Positions 1 to 5,800 of a stretch of 9,215 bases of DNA are shown here, piece by piece (the stretch's first letter is position 1; every line of letters starts with the position of its first letter). Below the pieces are notes generated by a model. That model did no database searches. It had not been told where the DNA came from and was given only the letters and a program-made list of their open reading frames with translations. The position numbers were made by a program, and so were the translations under genes. The stretch comes from an uncultured Oscillospiraceae bacterium. GTDB lineage: Bacteria > Bacillota > Clostridia > Oscillospirales > Oscillospiraceae. Where the stretch lies: the NCBI GenBank assembly GCA_934655935.1, contig CAKUHJ010000076.1, positions 1-9,215 on the forward strand, read 5' to 3'.

Positions 1-79
1 GCAGGACGCGGGCAAGGGCCTCTACCTCGTGATAGGGAATCCCTGTGCCGTAGTCATTGGGCTTCTTTCTGCGCGGCAT
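1..79 (-). CDS. Small conserved hypothetical protein of a mobile element, N-terminal part only
   Basis: Read on the minus strand, an ATG at 79 is preceded six bases upstream by a GGGGTG ribosome binding site and opens a frame beginning MPRRKKPNDYGTGIPYHE that stays open to the window edge (26 codons visible). I do not recognise a function. The basic start and mixed charge resemble small accessory proteins often found beside serine recombinases in clostridial integrative elements, but that is a family impression rather than a motif. The gene follows closely after another minus-strand reading frame that stops at 92-94, as in an operon. The rest of the gene lies outside the window. Confidence 0.45.
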   Translation of the reverse strand, partial: MPRRKKPNDYGTGIPYHEVEALARVL

Positions 80-91
80 GGTATCACCCCG

Positions 92-180
92 TTATAGCTG
101 CCCCTCGTCGAACAGATAGCCTTGAAACACCGTGCCATCCCCAGTGACGAAACGGCCCCGCGCGTCCTTGGGTATGTGGC
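92..180 (-). pseudogene. Possible C-terminal end of an unidentified minus-strand mobile-element gene
   Basis: A minus-strand frame ends with TAA at 92-94, just upstream of the ATG at 79, and its last residues read RGRFVTGDGTVFQGYLFDEGQ-L. The frame stays open to about 388, but beyond about 160-195 it lies antisense to convincing serine recombinase sequence, so only the last 25-30 codons can be genuine. The spacing (stop, then ribosome binding site, then the next ATG) looks like two consecutive operon genes. I cannot name the family. The right boundary is a guess at where the recombinase homology starts. The alternative is that the whole frame is a shadow. Confidence 0.25.
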
Positions 181-610
181 GGATGCCGTGATGGACATTC
201 AGAGCCGGGAAAGCAGTGTACTCCCCGCCCTCCGCAAGCAGTTGGAAGAAGCCGAGAGCGGCATCACCAATATGCTCAACGCTATTCAGATGGGGATTAT
301 CAATGCCTCTACCAAGCAGCGGCTTGATGAACTGGAAGAACGCAAAAAGGATATTGAGCTTCAAATCATTCAAGAGGAAATGAAGCACCCTGCCGTGAGC
401 CGTGAGGATGTCGTTTATTTCGTCTGCCGTTTCCGTTCGCTGGACACAAGCAAGCTGGACGCCCGCAGGAGGCTGATTGACAGCTTTGTAAACGCCGTTA
501 CCATTTTTGACGATTATATCCTTATTACATTTAACTACAAAGAGGGCAAGACAAGGATTGATTTTGCCGATATTGAAAGTTCGGATTTACAATCGGTCGG
601 GGGACCATAG
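122..610 (+). pseudogene. Large serine recombinase, C-terminal remnant
   Basis: The frame ends with TAG at 608-610 and gives about 150 convincing residues, starting near VADAVMDIQSRESSVLPALRKQ. This is typical of the C-terminal part of large serine recombinases (TndX/TnpX-like) that mobilise clostridial integrative elements. A long charged coiled coil (residues about 35-90, including ASTKQRLDELEERK) is followed by the block DARRRLIDSFVNAVTIFDDYI and a final beta-rich FNYKEGK segment. Members are usually above 500 residues, with a catalytic resolvase domain and a zinc ribbon first; both are missing here. In frame, a TAG at 95-97 blocks extension upstream. The first 15-20 residues do not look like recombinase and coincide with a plausible minus-strand gene end, so the remnant probably begins around 160-195. 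It cannot catalyse recombination. The family call is firm; the deletion mechanism is inferred. Confidence 0.8.
595..606. other. Inverted-repeat core at the recombinase 3' end, possible attachment-site remnant
   Basis: GGTC-GGGG-GACC is a perfect 4-base inverted repeat around four G residues. It lies in the last codons of the recombinase remnant and within about 10 bases of the first readable ATPase codon. Large serine recombinase genes commonly sit at an element end, with the attachment core just beyond or inside the last codons. The sequence change from recombinase to ATPase fits such an element boundary. Only one end is visible, so this is inference. Confidence 0.3.
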
Positions 611-1073
611 GTGAGAGGATTCTCACGAGCATTCAAACAAAAATTCCCAATATCAAGAAAATTGAACCTGTAAAACTTCAAAATGGACAAATGGTACTGG
701 AATTCTGGCAAAATGGATTTGATGAGCCCTTTTTTCCCAACGGATGTCAGATGGCACCCTGAAATTGTTCGCTTATTATATGCTTTTGCATGAAAAAAAC
801 CCTCGCCAATTAGTTTTCATCGAGGAACCTGAAAACGGTCTATATCATCAATATCTGGCAGATTTAGCCATTGAAATGTCACGGAATGTAGGTACGGGAT
901 ATAAGAAGCAGCTGTTTGTCACGACACATAGTCCGTTCTTTGTAAATGCACTTTCGCCGGAGCAAGTCTGGGTCTTAGATAAGGGTGCCGATGGCTTTTC
1001 TACCATAAAACGCTCATCTGAATATGCTTTTGTGAGCGACCTGGTTCATGAAGGCGCATATATCGGCGACTTA
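611..1073 (+). pseudogene. AAA/OLD-type ATPase fragment, frameshifted and truncated at both ends
   Basis: Two overlapping frames give the C-terminal half of an AAA_21-type (RecF/SMC/OLD-like) ATPase. The first (from about 616) reads RILTSIQTKIPNIKKIEP and continues to DEPFF. The second resumes as RMSDGTLKLFAYYMLL, the ABC-like signature segment. It continues through Walker B (LVFIEEPENGL, about 813-845) and the H-loop region (LFVTTHSPFFVNAL, about 913-955). The frame breaks at the run of six T at 730-735; one more T would give DEPFFSQRMSDGT, which joins both parts smoothly. The Walker A half is missing upstream, and the frame leaves family-like sequence after GDL at 1073. Such ATPases occur in phage-defence and mobile-element cargo loci, but no partner gene is visible. 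The piece is A+T-richer than the modC DNA beside it, consistent with acquired DNA. Confidence 0.75.
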
Positions 1074-1099
1074 AGGGCGAACAGCCCTCGCAGCTTAAG
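1070..1099 (-). terminator. Weak hairpin downstream of modC
   Basis: AGGGC at 1074-1078 pairs with GCCCT at 1084-1088 across a five-base loop. The flanking CTTA (1070-1073) and TAAG (1096-1099) can add four outer pairs with an asymmetric bulge. The structure begins about 20 bases after the modC stop on the minus strand, where an operon terminator is expected. There is no proper U-tract, so intrinsic termination is doubtful. It also marks the composition break between the ATPase fragment and modC. Confidence 0.3.
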
Positions 1100-1118
1100 T
1101 GCGCCCGACCTGACGGCC

Positions 1119-2144
1119 TTACAGGAACAGCAGTGCCTGCGGGCGCAGAGACAATTGCAGGCTCTGCCCCTGGCAGACCGCCGAATCCGGCGGCAGCTCC
1201 ACGCGCAGAGGCTCCGCCTCCGCCTGCGCGGACGCCGGGCGCAAAAGCGCAATCCGGCACGAAACATCCGGAATGATGCGAAGCACGGAAAGCCGCAGCT
1301 CATTTCCGGACAGGTCGATGGCCGCGGGCGGGACGCAGAGCGTCCTTGTCTGCTCCGGCGCCTGCACGCCCGCAAGGCACAGCCCCCACTGCGGCAGCTC
1401 CAGCCCGTTTGCGGCCGCGCTGGCCGGGAAGAAATTCTGATAGCCCGCGAGCCTGGCCTCGCTGACGCTGTCCGGGTGCGCAAGCAGCTCCTCCAGCGCC
1501 ATGAGCCTGCCGGTTTTTCCCGCATCCATTGCGCATACGCGCGTGCAGTTTCTCCGGCATTCGCCAAGATCATGGGAAACCCAGAGGACAGGCCCTTTAA
1601 AGTCTGAAAGCAGATCCGTCAGCTCCGCCTCAAGCTTCCACTTCAAAAACGCGTCCAGCGCGGAAAACGGCTCGTCCAGCAGGATGGCCTTCGGCCGCGC
1701 GGCAAGAATCCGCGCCAGCGCGACGCGCTGCTGCTGCCCGCCGGAAAGCTGCGACGGAAGCTTTTTTTCCAGTCCCTCCAGCCGGAAGCGGCGGAAAAGC
1801 TCCGCACAGACCTTCCCCCGCTCCGCACGCGGCAGCGCGTGCAGCGCGCACAGGACGTTCTTTTCCGCGCTCATGTTCGGGAAAAGCGCGTACTGCTGGA
1901 AGAGATATCCGACCCGCCGCTTCTGCGGCGGAAGGTCAATGTGCTTTTCGCTGTCGAAAAGCGTCACGCCGTCCAGGATGATTTTTCCCCGGTCCGGGCG
2001 CTCGATGCCGGCGATGCACTTGAGCGTCATGCTCTTGCCGCAGCCGGACGTGCCGAGCAGCGCCAGCGTTTCGCAGCCTGCGGTAAGCTTCGCGCGCAGA
2101 TGAAAGCGCCCGAGCTGCTTTTCAATGTCCACATACAGCTCCAT
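1119..2144 (-). CDS. modC: Molybdate ABC transporter, ATP-binding protein
   Basis: This 341-residue ATPase energises molybdate uptake through ModB at the inner face of the membrane. Visible motifs are Walker A GTSGCGKS (31-38), the Q-loop in YLFQQYALFPN (about 80-90), signature LSGGQ (133-137), Walker B AILLDEP (153-159), D-loop SALD (161-164) and H-loop histidine 191 in VSHDLGE. The C-terminal 100 residues (from about 240, with ELPQWGLCLAG and the closing LSLRPQALLFL) resemble the TOBE/Mop-like regulatory region of ModC; length is normal. I chose the ATG at 2144: it has AAGGAGG upstream and overlaps the modB TGA by one base, so translation is probably coupled. A longer open frame from 2405 is only modB read out of frame. 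This is the last operon gene, next to mobile-element debris but itself intact. CysA or PotA would be the alternative, but the modA-modB context settles it. Confidence 0.93.
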   Translation of the reverse strand: MELYVDIEKQLGRFHLRAKLTAGCETLALLGTSGCGKSMTLKCIAGIERPDRGKIILDGVTLFDSEKHIDLPPQKRRVGYLFQQYALFPNMSAEKNVLCALHALPRAERGKVCAELFRRFRLEGLEKKLPSQLSGGQQQRVALARILAARPKAILLDEPFSALDAFLKWKLEAELTDLLSDFKGPVLWVSHDLGECRRNCTRVCAMDAGKTGRLMALEELLAHPDSVSEARLAGYQNFFPASAAANGLELPQWGLCLAGVQAPEQTRTLCVPPAAIDLSGNELRLSVLRIIPDVSCRIALLRPASAQAEAEPLRVELPPDSAVCQGQSLQLSLRPQALLFL

Positions 2145-2821
2145 CACGCCGCCTCCTTCCGCGCAGGCCGGTTCTTCCGCTCCAGCATATTGACCGCCAG
2201 CAGAACTGCCGCGGATATGGCCATATTGACCAGCACCCAGCGGAGCGCCAGCGCGTCGTTGTCCGTGCGCCACATCTGATAGACCGTGGTGGAAATGGTG
2301 GCGGTCTTGCCGGGCGTATAGCCCGCGATCATGCTGGTCGCGCCGTATTCGCCGAGCGCGCGCGCAAACGCCAGCACCGTCCCGGCCAGAATCCCCTGCC
2401 GGCAATACGGCAGGCGGATACGCCAGAAAATAAACGTATTGGAAAGGCCAAGCGTCCGGCCGGAGCTGGCAAGCGTCTCGTCAAAGGCCTCGAACGCGCC
2501 GCGCGCCGTGCGGTACATCAGCGGGAAAATGACCACAGCCGTCGCAAAAATGGCAGACCACCAGGTCATCACCAGCTTGACGCCGAAGGTATTGAGCACC
2601 CACGCGCCGATCAGCCGCTTGGGCCCCAGCACGCGAAGAAGAAGATAGCCCGCAACCGTCGGCGGCAGAACGAGCGGAAGCGTCAGCACAACGTCCAGCA
2701 CACCCTTGATTGCGCGCGGGAGCTTCGCGATGTAATAGGCGGCAAAGACGCCGATGAAGAAAATAAAAAACGTGGAAATCGCCGCGATGCGCAGCGAGTT
2801 CCATAACGGATACCAGTCCAT
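2144..2821 (-). CDS. modB: Molybdate ABC transporter, permease protein
   Basis: This 225-residue inner-membrane permease forms the molybdate channel as a dimer, taking substrate from ModA and driven by ModC. Hydrophobic segments are visible near residues 10-30, 42-65 (LTLPLVLPPTVAGYLLL), 84-103, 145-160 and 195-213, consistent with about five membrane helices. The cytoplasmic EAA loop that docks on ModC is clear (LASSGRTLGLSNTFIFWRI, followed by LPYCRQGILAG). It is followed by FARALGEYGAT, a hallmark of ModB/CysT-type permeases. The length fits the family. Ribosome binding site AGGAG lies six bases before the ATG at 2821. It follows modA after 106 bases containing a strong hairpin and overlaps modC by one base. 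Confidence 0.94.
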   Translation of the reverse strand: MDWYPLWNSLRIAAISTFFIFFIGVFAAYYIAKLPRAIKGVLDVVLTLPLVLPPTVAGYLLLRVLGPKRLIGAWVLNTFGVKLVMTWWSAIFATAVVIFPLMYRTARGAFEAFDETLASSGRTLGLSNTFIFWRIRLPYCRQGILAGTVLAFARALGEYGATSMIAGYTPGKTATISTTVYQMWRTDNDALALRWVLVNMAISAAVLLAVNMLERKNRPARKEAA

Positions 2822-2883
2822 AAGCGCTCCTGTTTCTGTATTTCGGGGAAAAGGCTTTCCGCCATGCCGGGGATACCAAAGCT

Positions 2884-2910
2884 GGGGATGCCGCAGAACG
2901 CGGCATCCCC
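2884..2910 (-). other. Intercistronic hairpin between modA and modB
   Basis: GGGGATGCCGC (2884-2894) and GCGGCATCCCC (2900-2910) form a perfect 11-base-pair stem with a five-base loop, 17 bases after the modA stop. No U-tract follows it in the modA-to-modB direction, so it is unlikely to be a simple intrinsic terminator. Such a structure can protect the 3' end of the binding-protein message and raise ModA above ModBC. A second segment, CCGGGGAT at 2867-2874, is complementary to ATCCCCGG at 2905-2912, so an alternative fold is possible. Confidence 0.7.
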
Positions 2911-2927
2911 GGATTTTTCTGTGCTGC

Positions 2928-3809
2928 TTACTCCGTCACGGCGCTGAAGCCGACGGATTCAAAGATGGCGGTCGCCTCCGGCGTACGGCAGAAGTCCAGG
3001 AAGGCCTTTGCCGTATCCACATTCTTGGAAACGTTCAGCACGGCTGCCGGATAGATAACCTGGCCGCACATATCCTTCGTCGCGGAAGCCACGACCGTCA
3101 GGCCCGCGGAGAACGCGTCCGTGCAGTAGATGACGCCGCAGTCCACGACGGCCTCGGAGACCTGCGTGGTAACCTCCTTGACGTTCGAACCGTAGGTAAT
3201 GGTACCGGCGGCGGCAAGCGCCTCCTCGTCCAGCTCATAATACTTCAGAATCTTCTGCGTGTACTGGCCGACCGGAACGTCGGAGTTGCCCATGGCAAGA
3301 AGCACCGTGCCGTCCTTCAGGCCGGCTGCCAGGTCGTCAAAGGAATTGAGATTCTTGGGATTTCCTTCCGGAACCACAAGCGTGACCCTGTTCTCCAGAA
3401 TGTTGAAGCGCGTATCCTCCAGGACGAAATCCAGGCCCTCGGTATTGACCTCGGCGTCGGCGTTCTTGTCGAGCTGGTTCATCTGCTTCTGGCCGGCGGA
3501 AATGAACACGTCGCAGTCCGCGCCTTCCTGAATCTGCGTCTTGAGCGTGCCGGAGGAGTCAAAGTTGAACTGCACCGTCACGTTGGGATTCTGCTCCATA
3601 AATTTGTTGCCGATCTCGGTCAGGGTCTCGGTCATGGAGGCTGCGGCAAAGACGATCAGCGTAACCTGCTCCTGGGCGGGCGCTTCGGACTGCGCGTCGG
3701 ACTGGGCCGGCGCGTCCGTCTGCTCTTCGGTCTTGGCAGGCGCCTTTGCGCAGGCGGTCAGCGCCAGCAGAAGGCTCAGGGCCAGCAGAATTGCAGGAAA
3801 CTTTTTCAT
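2928..3809 (-). CDS. modA: Molybdate-binding lipoprotein (ABC transporter substrate-binding protein)
   Basis: This 293-residue extracytoplasmic lipoprotein captures molybdate or tungstate and delivers it to ModB. A lipoprotein signal peptide is clear: MKKF, a hydrophobic stretch, then LTAC with the lipidated Cys20. An Ala/Gln/Glu/Asp-rich linker (about 21-48) tethers it to the membrane. The mature ModA fold begins VTLIVFAAASMTETL, then NFDSSGTLKTQIQEGA and CDVFISAG; the Ser and Ala of AAAS and SSGTL are oxyanion-binding positions in the family. It ends with the typical IFESVGFSAV. I chose the ATG at 3809: AAGGAG stands nine bases upstream and the signal peptide starts there, rather than the in-frame ATG at 3833. 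It follows the MoeA-like gene after 57 bases containing a large palindrome. Oxyanion selectivity cannot be read from the sequence. Confidence 0.94.
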   Translation of the reverse strand: MKKFPAILLALSLLLALTACAKAPAKTEEQTDAPAQSDAQSEAPAQEQVTLIVFAAASMTETLTEIGNKFMEQNPNVTVQFNFDSSGTLKTQIQEGADCDVFISAGQKQMNQLDKNADAEVNTEGLDFVLEDTRFNILENRVTLVVPEGNPKNLNSFDDLAAGLKDGTVLLAMGNSDVPVGQYTQKILKYYELDEEALAAAGTITYGSNVKEVTTQVSEAVVDCGVIYCTDAFSAGLTVVASATKDMCGQVIYPAAVLNVSKNVDTAKAFLDFCRTPEATAIFESVGFSAVTE

Positions 3810-3837
3810 GGCTGCTTTCTCCTTTTTTATCATTCCT

Positions 3838-3861
3838 ATAAAACGCTGTACAGCGGTTTAT
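3838..3861. promoter_or_regulatory. 24-base near-perfect palindrome upstream of modA, candidate operator
   Basis: The core CGCTGTACAGCG (3844-3855) is a perfect 12-base palindrome, and the flanks extend the symmetry to 3838-3861 with 11 of 12 pairs matching (mismatch at 3843/3856). It lies in the 57-base gap between the MoeA-like stop and modA, 28 bases upstream of the modA ATG. Perfect central symmetry leaves little room for an RNA loop, so a dimeric DNA-binding protein is the more natural reading. A weak CGCT/AGCG stem followed by TTTTAT on the minus strand is the alternative, a mild attenuator. It does not match the E. coli ModE box as I know it. No convincing -35 is seen beside it. Confidence 0.6.
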
Positions 3862-3866
3862 CCCTC

Positions 3867-4886
3867 TTATTTTCCGAACGGACAGACCGGGTACCGGCAT
3901 TCGCCGCAGCCAAGGCAAAGCCCGCCGTTTCCCATGTGGGCAATTTCCTTCCGCGTGACCGGCACGCCGGCGGCGATGCGCGGCAGAAGCAGGTCGAGCA
4001 CCGTCGCCTTCGCGTACATGACGCAGCCCGGAAGGCCAAGAATGGGCTGTCCGTCTTCAAAATAGCCCAGCAGGAACATGGCCCCGGGCAGCACCGGCGC
4101 GCCGTAGGAAATGATATTCGCGCCGCTTTTTTTGATGGCGCCGGGGGTATTGTCGTCCGGGTCGACGCTCATGCCGCCGGTGCACAGAATCATATCCGTC
4201 TTTTTCTCCCGCATGGCCGCGATTGCCTGCGCGACGTTTTCAAGTCCGTCGCCGACGGTCGCGTGCTCGGTCATGCGGACGCCGAAGGCCGAAAGCTTCT
4301 TTTCCAGAATCGGGGTAAACGTGTCTTCAATCCGGCCGCTTGCAACCTCGCTGCCGGTGGTGATCACCGCCGCCGTTTTCAGCTTATAGGGAAGCAGCTC
4401 CAGGATGGGACGCCCGGCCGCGACCCGGTCCGCCTCGTCCAGCTTTTCCTCCCGGATGATCAGCGGAATCACGCGCGTGCCGCAGAGCTTGTCGCCCGCG
4501 TGCACCGCGGTATCCGAATGGCGCGTGGCGATCATAAGCTCGTCAATTTCATTGATGGCGTTGAGCTTTGCCACATCCACGCGGAACAGGCCGTCGCAGG
4601 CTGCCCGGAGCTCAATCTTGCCCTCCCGGACCTCGCCGCGCGTCATATTTTCATTTTTGCAGATGGCGCACAGGCGCTCCGCCGCGTCGTTTTCATGGAG
4701 CATACCGGGCGTCATCTCCCAGACATAGAGGTGCTCCTTGCCCATGGACAGGAGCATGGGAATATCCTCCTGCGTCACAACATGGCCCTTGCGGAACTGC
4801 GCGCCCTTGAACTGCCCCGGCACAATCCGCGTCAGATCGTGGCAGAGCACATGCCCGACGGCGTCCTTCGTTTCAATCAGCTTCAT
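3867..4886 (-). CDS. MoeA-like molybdopterin-binding protein with C-terminal cysteine motif
   Basis: This 339-residue cytoplasmic protein belongs to a clostridial molybdopterin-binding family related to MoeA/MogA. The N-terminal part (1-160) begins [19 protein letters not shown]. The MoCF-like domain (about 170-305) carries AAVITTGSEVASG (172-184), ILCTGGMSVDPDDNTPG (233-249) and LPGAMF (266-271), which match the pterin/phosphate-binding loops of MoaB/MogA/MoeA folds. The tail CLGCGECRYPVC places cysteines at 324, 327, 330 and 335 (Cx2Cx2Cx4C), suggesting a bound metal or Fe-S cluster. It is shorter than E. coli MoeA (about 411), so it may be the molybdenum-insertion enzyme of this organism or a cofactor carrier/modifier for molybdenum hydroxylases. 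Its ATG at 4886 overlaps the MOSC stop by four bases, and AGGAGG lies a few bases upstream. The family is sure, the exact reaction is not. Confidence 0.85.
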   Translation of the reverse strand: MKLIETKDAVGHVLCHDLTRIVPGQFKGAQFRKGHVVTQEDIPMLLSMGKEHLYVWEMTPGMLHENDAAERLCAICKNENMTRGEVREGKIELRAACDGLFRVDVAKLNAINEIDELMIATRHSDTAVHAGDKLCGTRVIPLIIREEKLDEADRVAAGRPILELLPYKLKTAAVITTGSEVASGRIEDTFTPILEKKLSAFGVRMTEHATVGDGLENVAQAIAAMREKKTDMILCTGGMSVDPDDNTPGAIKKSGANIISYGAPVLPGAMFLLGYFEDGQPILGLPGCVMYAKATVLDLLLPRIAAGVPVTRKEIAHMGNGGLCLGCGECRYPVCPFGK

Positions 4887-5323
4887 TGTGCGTCCTCCTG
4901 AATTTCAATGCAATCGCCCTTTTTCACCCGTCCGGGCGTCAGAACCTCGCAGAAAATGCCCTCCGTCGGCATCACGCACCGCCCGCTTGCCTTCTTGATG
5001 GCGCAGTCGTTGTGGCACTCCTTGCCGATCTGGGTCACGCGGAGCGTCGCCGTGCCGATTTTCAGAACGGTTCCGACCGGCAGCTCCTTCAGGCAGATTC
5101 CCACCGTGTTGATATTCTCCGCAAACGCGCCCGCCGTCAGCGCAAGGCCCAGCGCGCGCATCTGGTCCACGCTCTCCTCCGCGAGCAGGCTCACCTGCCG
5201 GTGCCAGTCGCCCGCGTGCGCGTCGCCCACGATGCCGTGGTGCGGAAGCAGCTCGATTTCCGCCACCTCATGCTTCCGAACGCCCTTTTTTTCGCTGATA
5301 TTGACCGCCGTAACCTCAGCCAT
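4883..5323 (-). CDS. Stand-alone MOSC domain protein
   Basis: This 146-residue protein consists almost entirely of one MOSC (Moco sulfurase C-terminal) domain. These beta-barrel domains act in molybdenum cofactor sulfur chemistry or carriage. Family features seen are [19 protein letters not shown] (20-38), the [11 protein letters not shown] turn (41-51), GAFAENINT (65-73), and [11 protein letters not shown] (101-111), whose Cys103 is the conserved putative sulfur-carrying cysteine. C107 and C116 lie nearby. In many Firmicutes this domain is fused to a MogA-type domain; here MogA is a separate divergent gene. I chose the ATG at 5323: a GGGG-rich ribosome binding site precedes it and it overlaps the moaC stop by eight bases. 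It overlaps the next gene by ATGA. Together with the MoeA-like protein it may finish or sulfurate the cofactor, which is inference from context. Confidence 0.9.
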   Translation of the reverse strand: MAEVTAVNISEKKGVRKHEVAEIELLPHHGIVGDAHAGDWHRQVSLLAEESVDQMRALGLALTAGAFAENINTVGICLKELPVGTVLKIGTATLRVTQIGKECHNDCAIKKASGRCVMPTEGIFCEVLTPGRVKKGDCIEIQEDAQ

Positions 5324-5795
5324 TTTCGCGTCCCCTTTCAAATACGCCGCTTTTTCCGCCCTCTTTATAGACAAGGCGCACATCTGTAATCTCCATATCG
5401 CGCTGAACCGCCTTGCACATATCATAAATGGTCAGCGCCGCGGCAGAGGCCGCCGTCAGCGCCTCCATCTCCACGCCCGTTTCCCCGGTACACCGGGTCT
5501 CGGCCAGAATATGCACCTGCGTCTCTGAAAGCGAGAAGCGGACGTCCACGCCGGTCAGGGAAATGGGATGGCACATGGGGATCAGCTCGCTTGTTTTCTT
5601 CGCGGCCATGATCCCGGCAACCTGCGCCACGGCAAGGACGTCTCCTTTTTTGATCTGCCCGTCCCGGATGCAGCGCAGGGTCTGCGCGTTCATACGGACC
5701 GTCGCCTCCGCGCGGGCAAGGCGAAGGGTTTTCGCCTTTTCGCTCACATCGACCATGCGCGCGCGGCCCTCTTCGTTAAAATGCGTCAGCTCCAT
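5316..5795 (-). CDS. moaC: Cyclic pyranopterin monophosphate synthase
   Basis: This 159-residue enzyme converts the MoaA product (3',8-cyclo-7,8-dihydro-GTP) to cyclic pyranopterin monophosphate, the first stable intermediate of molybdenum cofactor synthesis. The family pattern is complete: MVDVSEK (14-20), [20 protein letters not shown] (66-85), [13 protein letters not shown] (105-117), TIYDMCKA (122-129, with the expected catalytic Asp125 and Lys128), and YKEGGKSG (143-150). Length matches the usual 155-165. The start at 5795 is five bases after the moaA stop, with GGAGG inside the moaA end as its ribosome binding site. Longer open sequence upstream is moaA read in another frame. Its stop overlaps the MOSC start by eight bases. 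Works in the cytoplasm as a hexamer in known members. Confidence 0.96.
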   Translation of the reverse strand: MELTHFNEEGRARMVDVSEKAKTLRLARAEATVRMNAQTLRCIRDGQIKKGDVLAVAQVAGIMAAKKTSELIPMCHPISLTGVDVRFSLSETQVHILAETRCTGETGVEMEALTAASAAALTIYDMCKAVQRDMEITDVRLVYKEGGKSGVFERGRENG

Positions 5796-5800
5796 TTGCC

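Noticed and set aside
744..1607. A 287-codon plus-strand frame beginning in the ATPase fragment
   Set aside because: Only the part to about 1073 is ATPase-like; the rest is antisense to modC and reads as low-complexity Arg/Ala/Gln sequence. I kept only the fragment.
2145..2405. Long N-terminal extension of modC
   Set aside because: The extra 87 residues are modB in another frame; the ATG at 2144 has a good ribosome binding site and the expected ABC start.
2884..2920. Plus-strand terminator at the modA-modB hairpin, because ATTTTT follows on that strand
   Set aside because: There is no plus-strand gene upstream for it to terminate; the hairpin is more sensibly read in the minus-strand operon.
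2754..4901. A 715-codon open frame on the plus strand
   Set aside because: It lies antisense to modA and the MoeA-like gene, both with clear motifs and ribosome binding sites. Its translation is rich in Arg, Gly and His, as expected from the reverse of G+C-biased codons, and has no recognisable domain.
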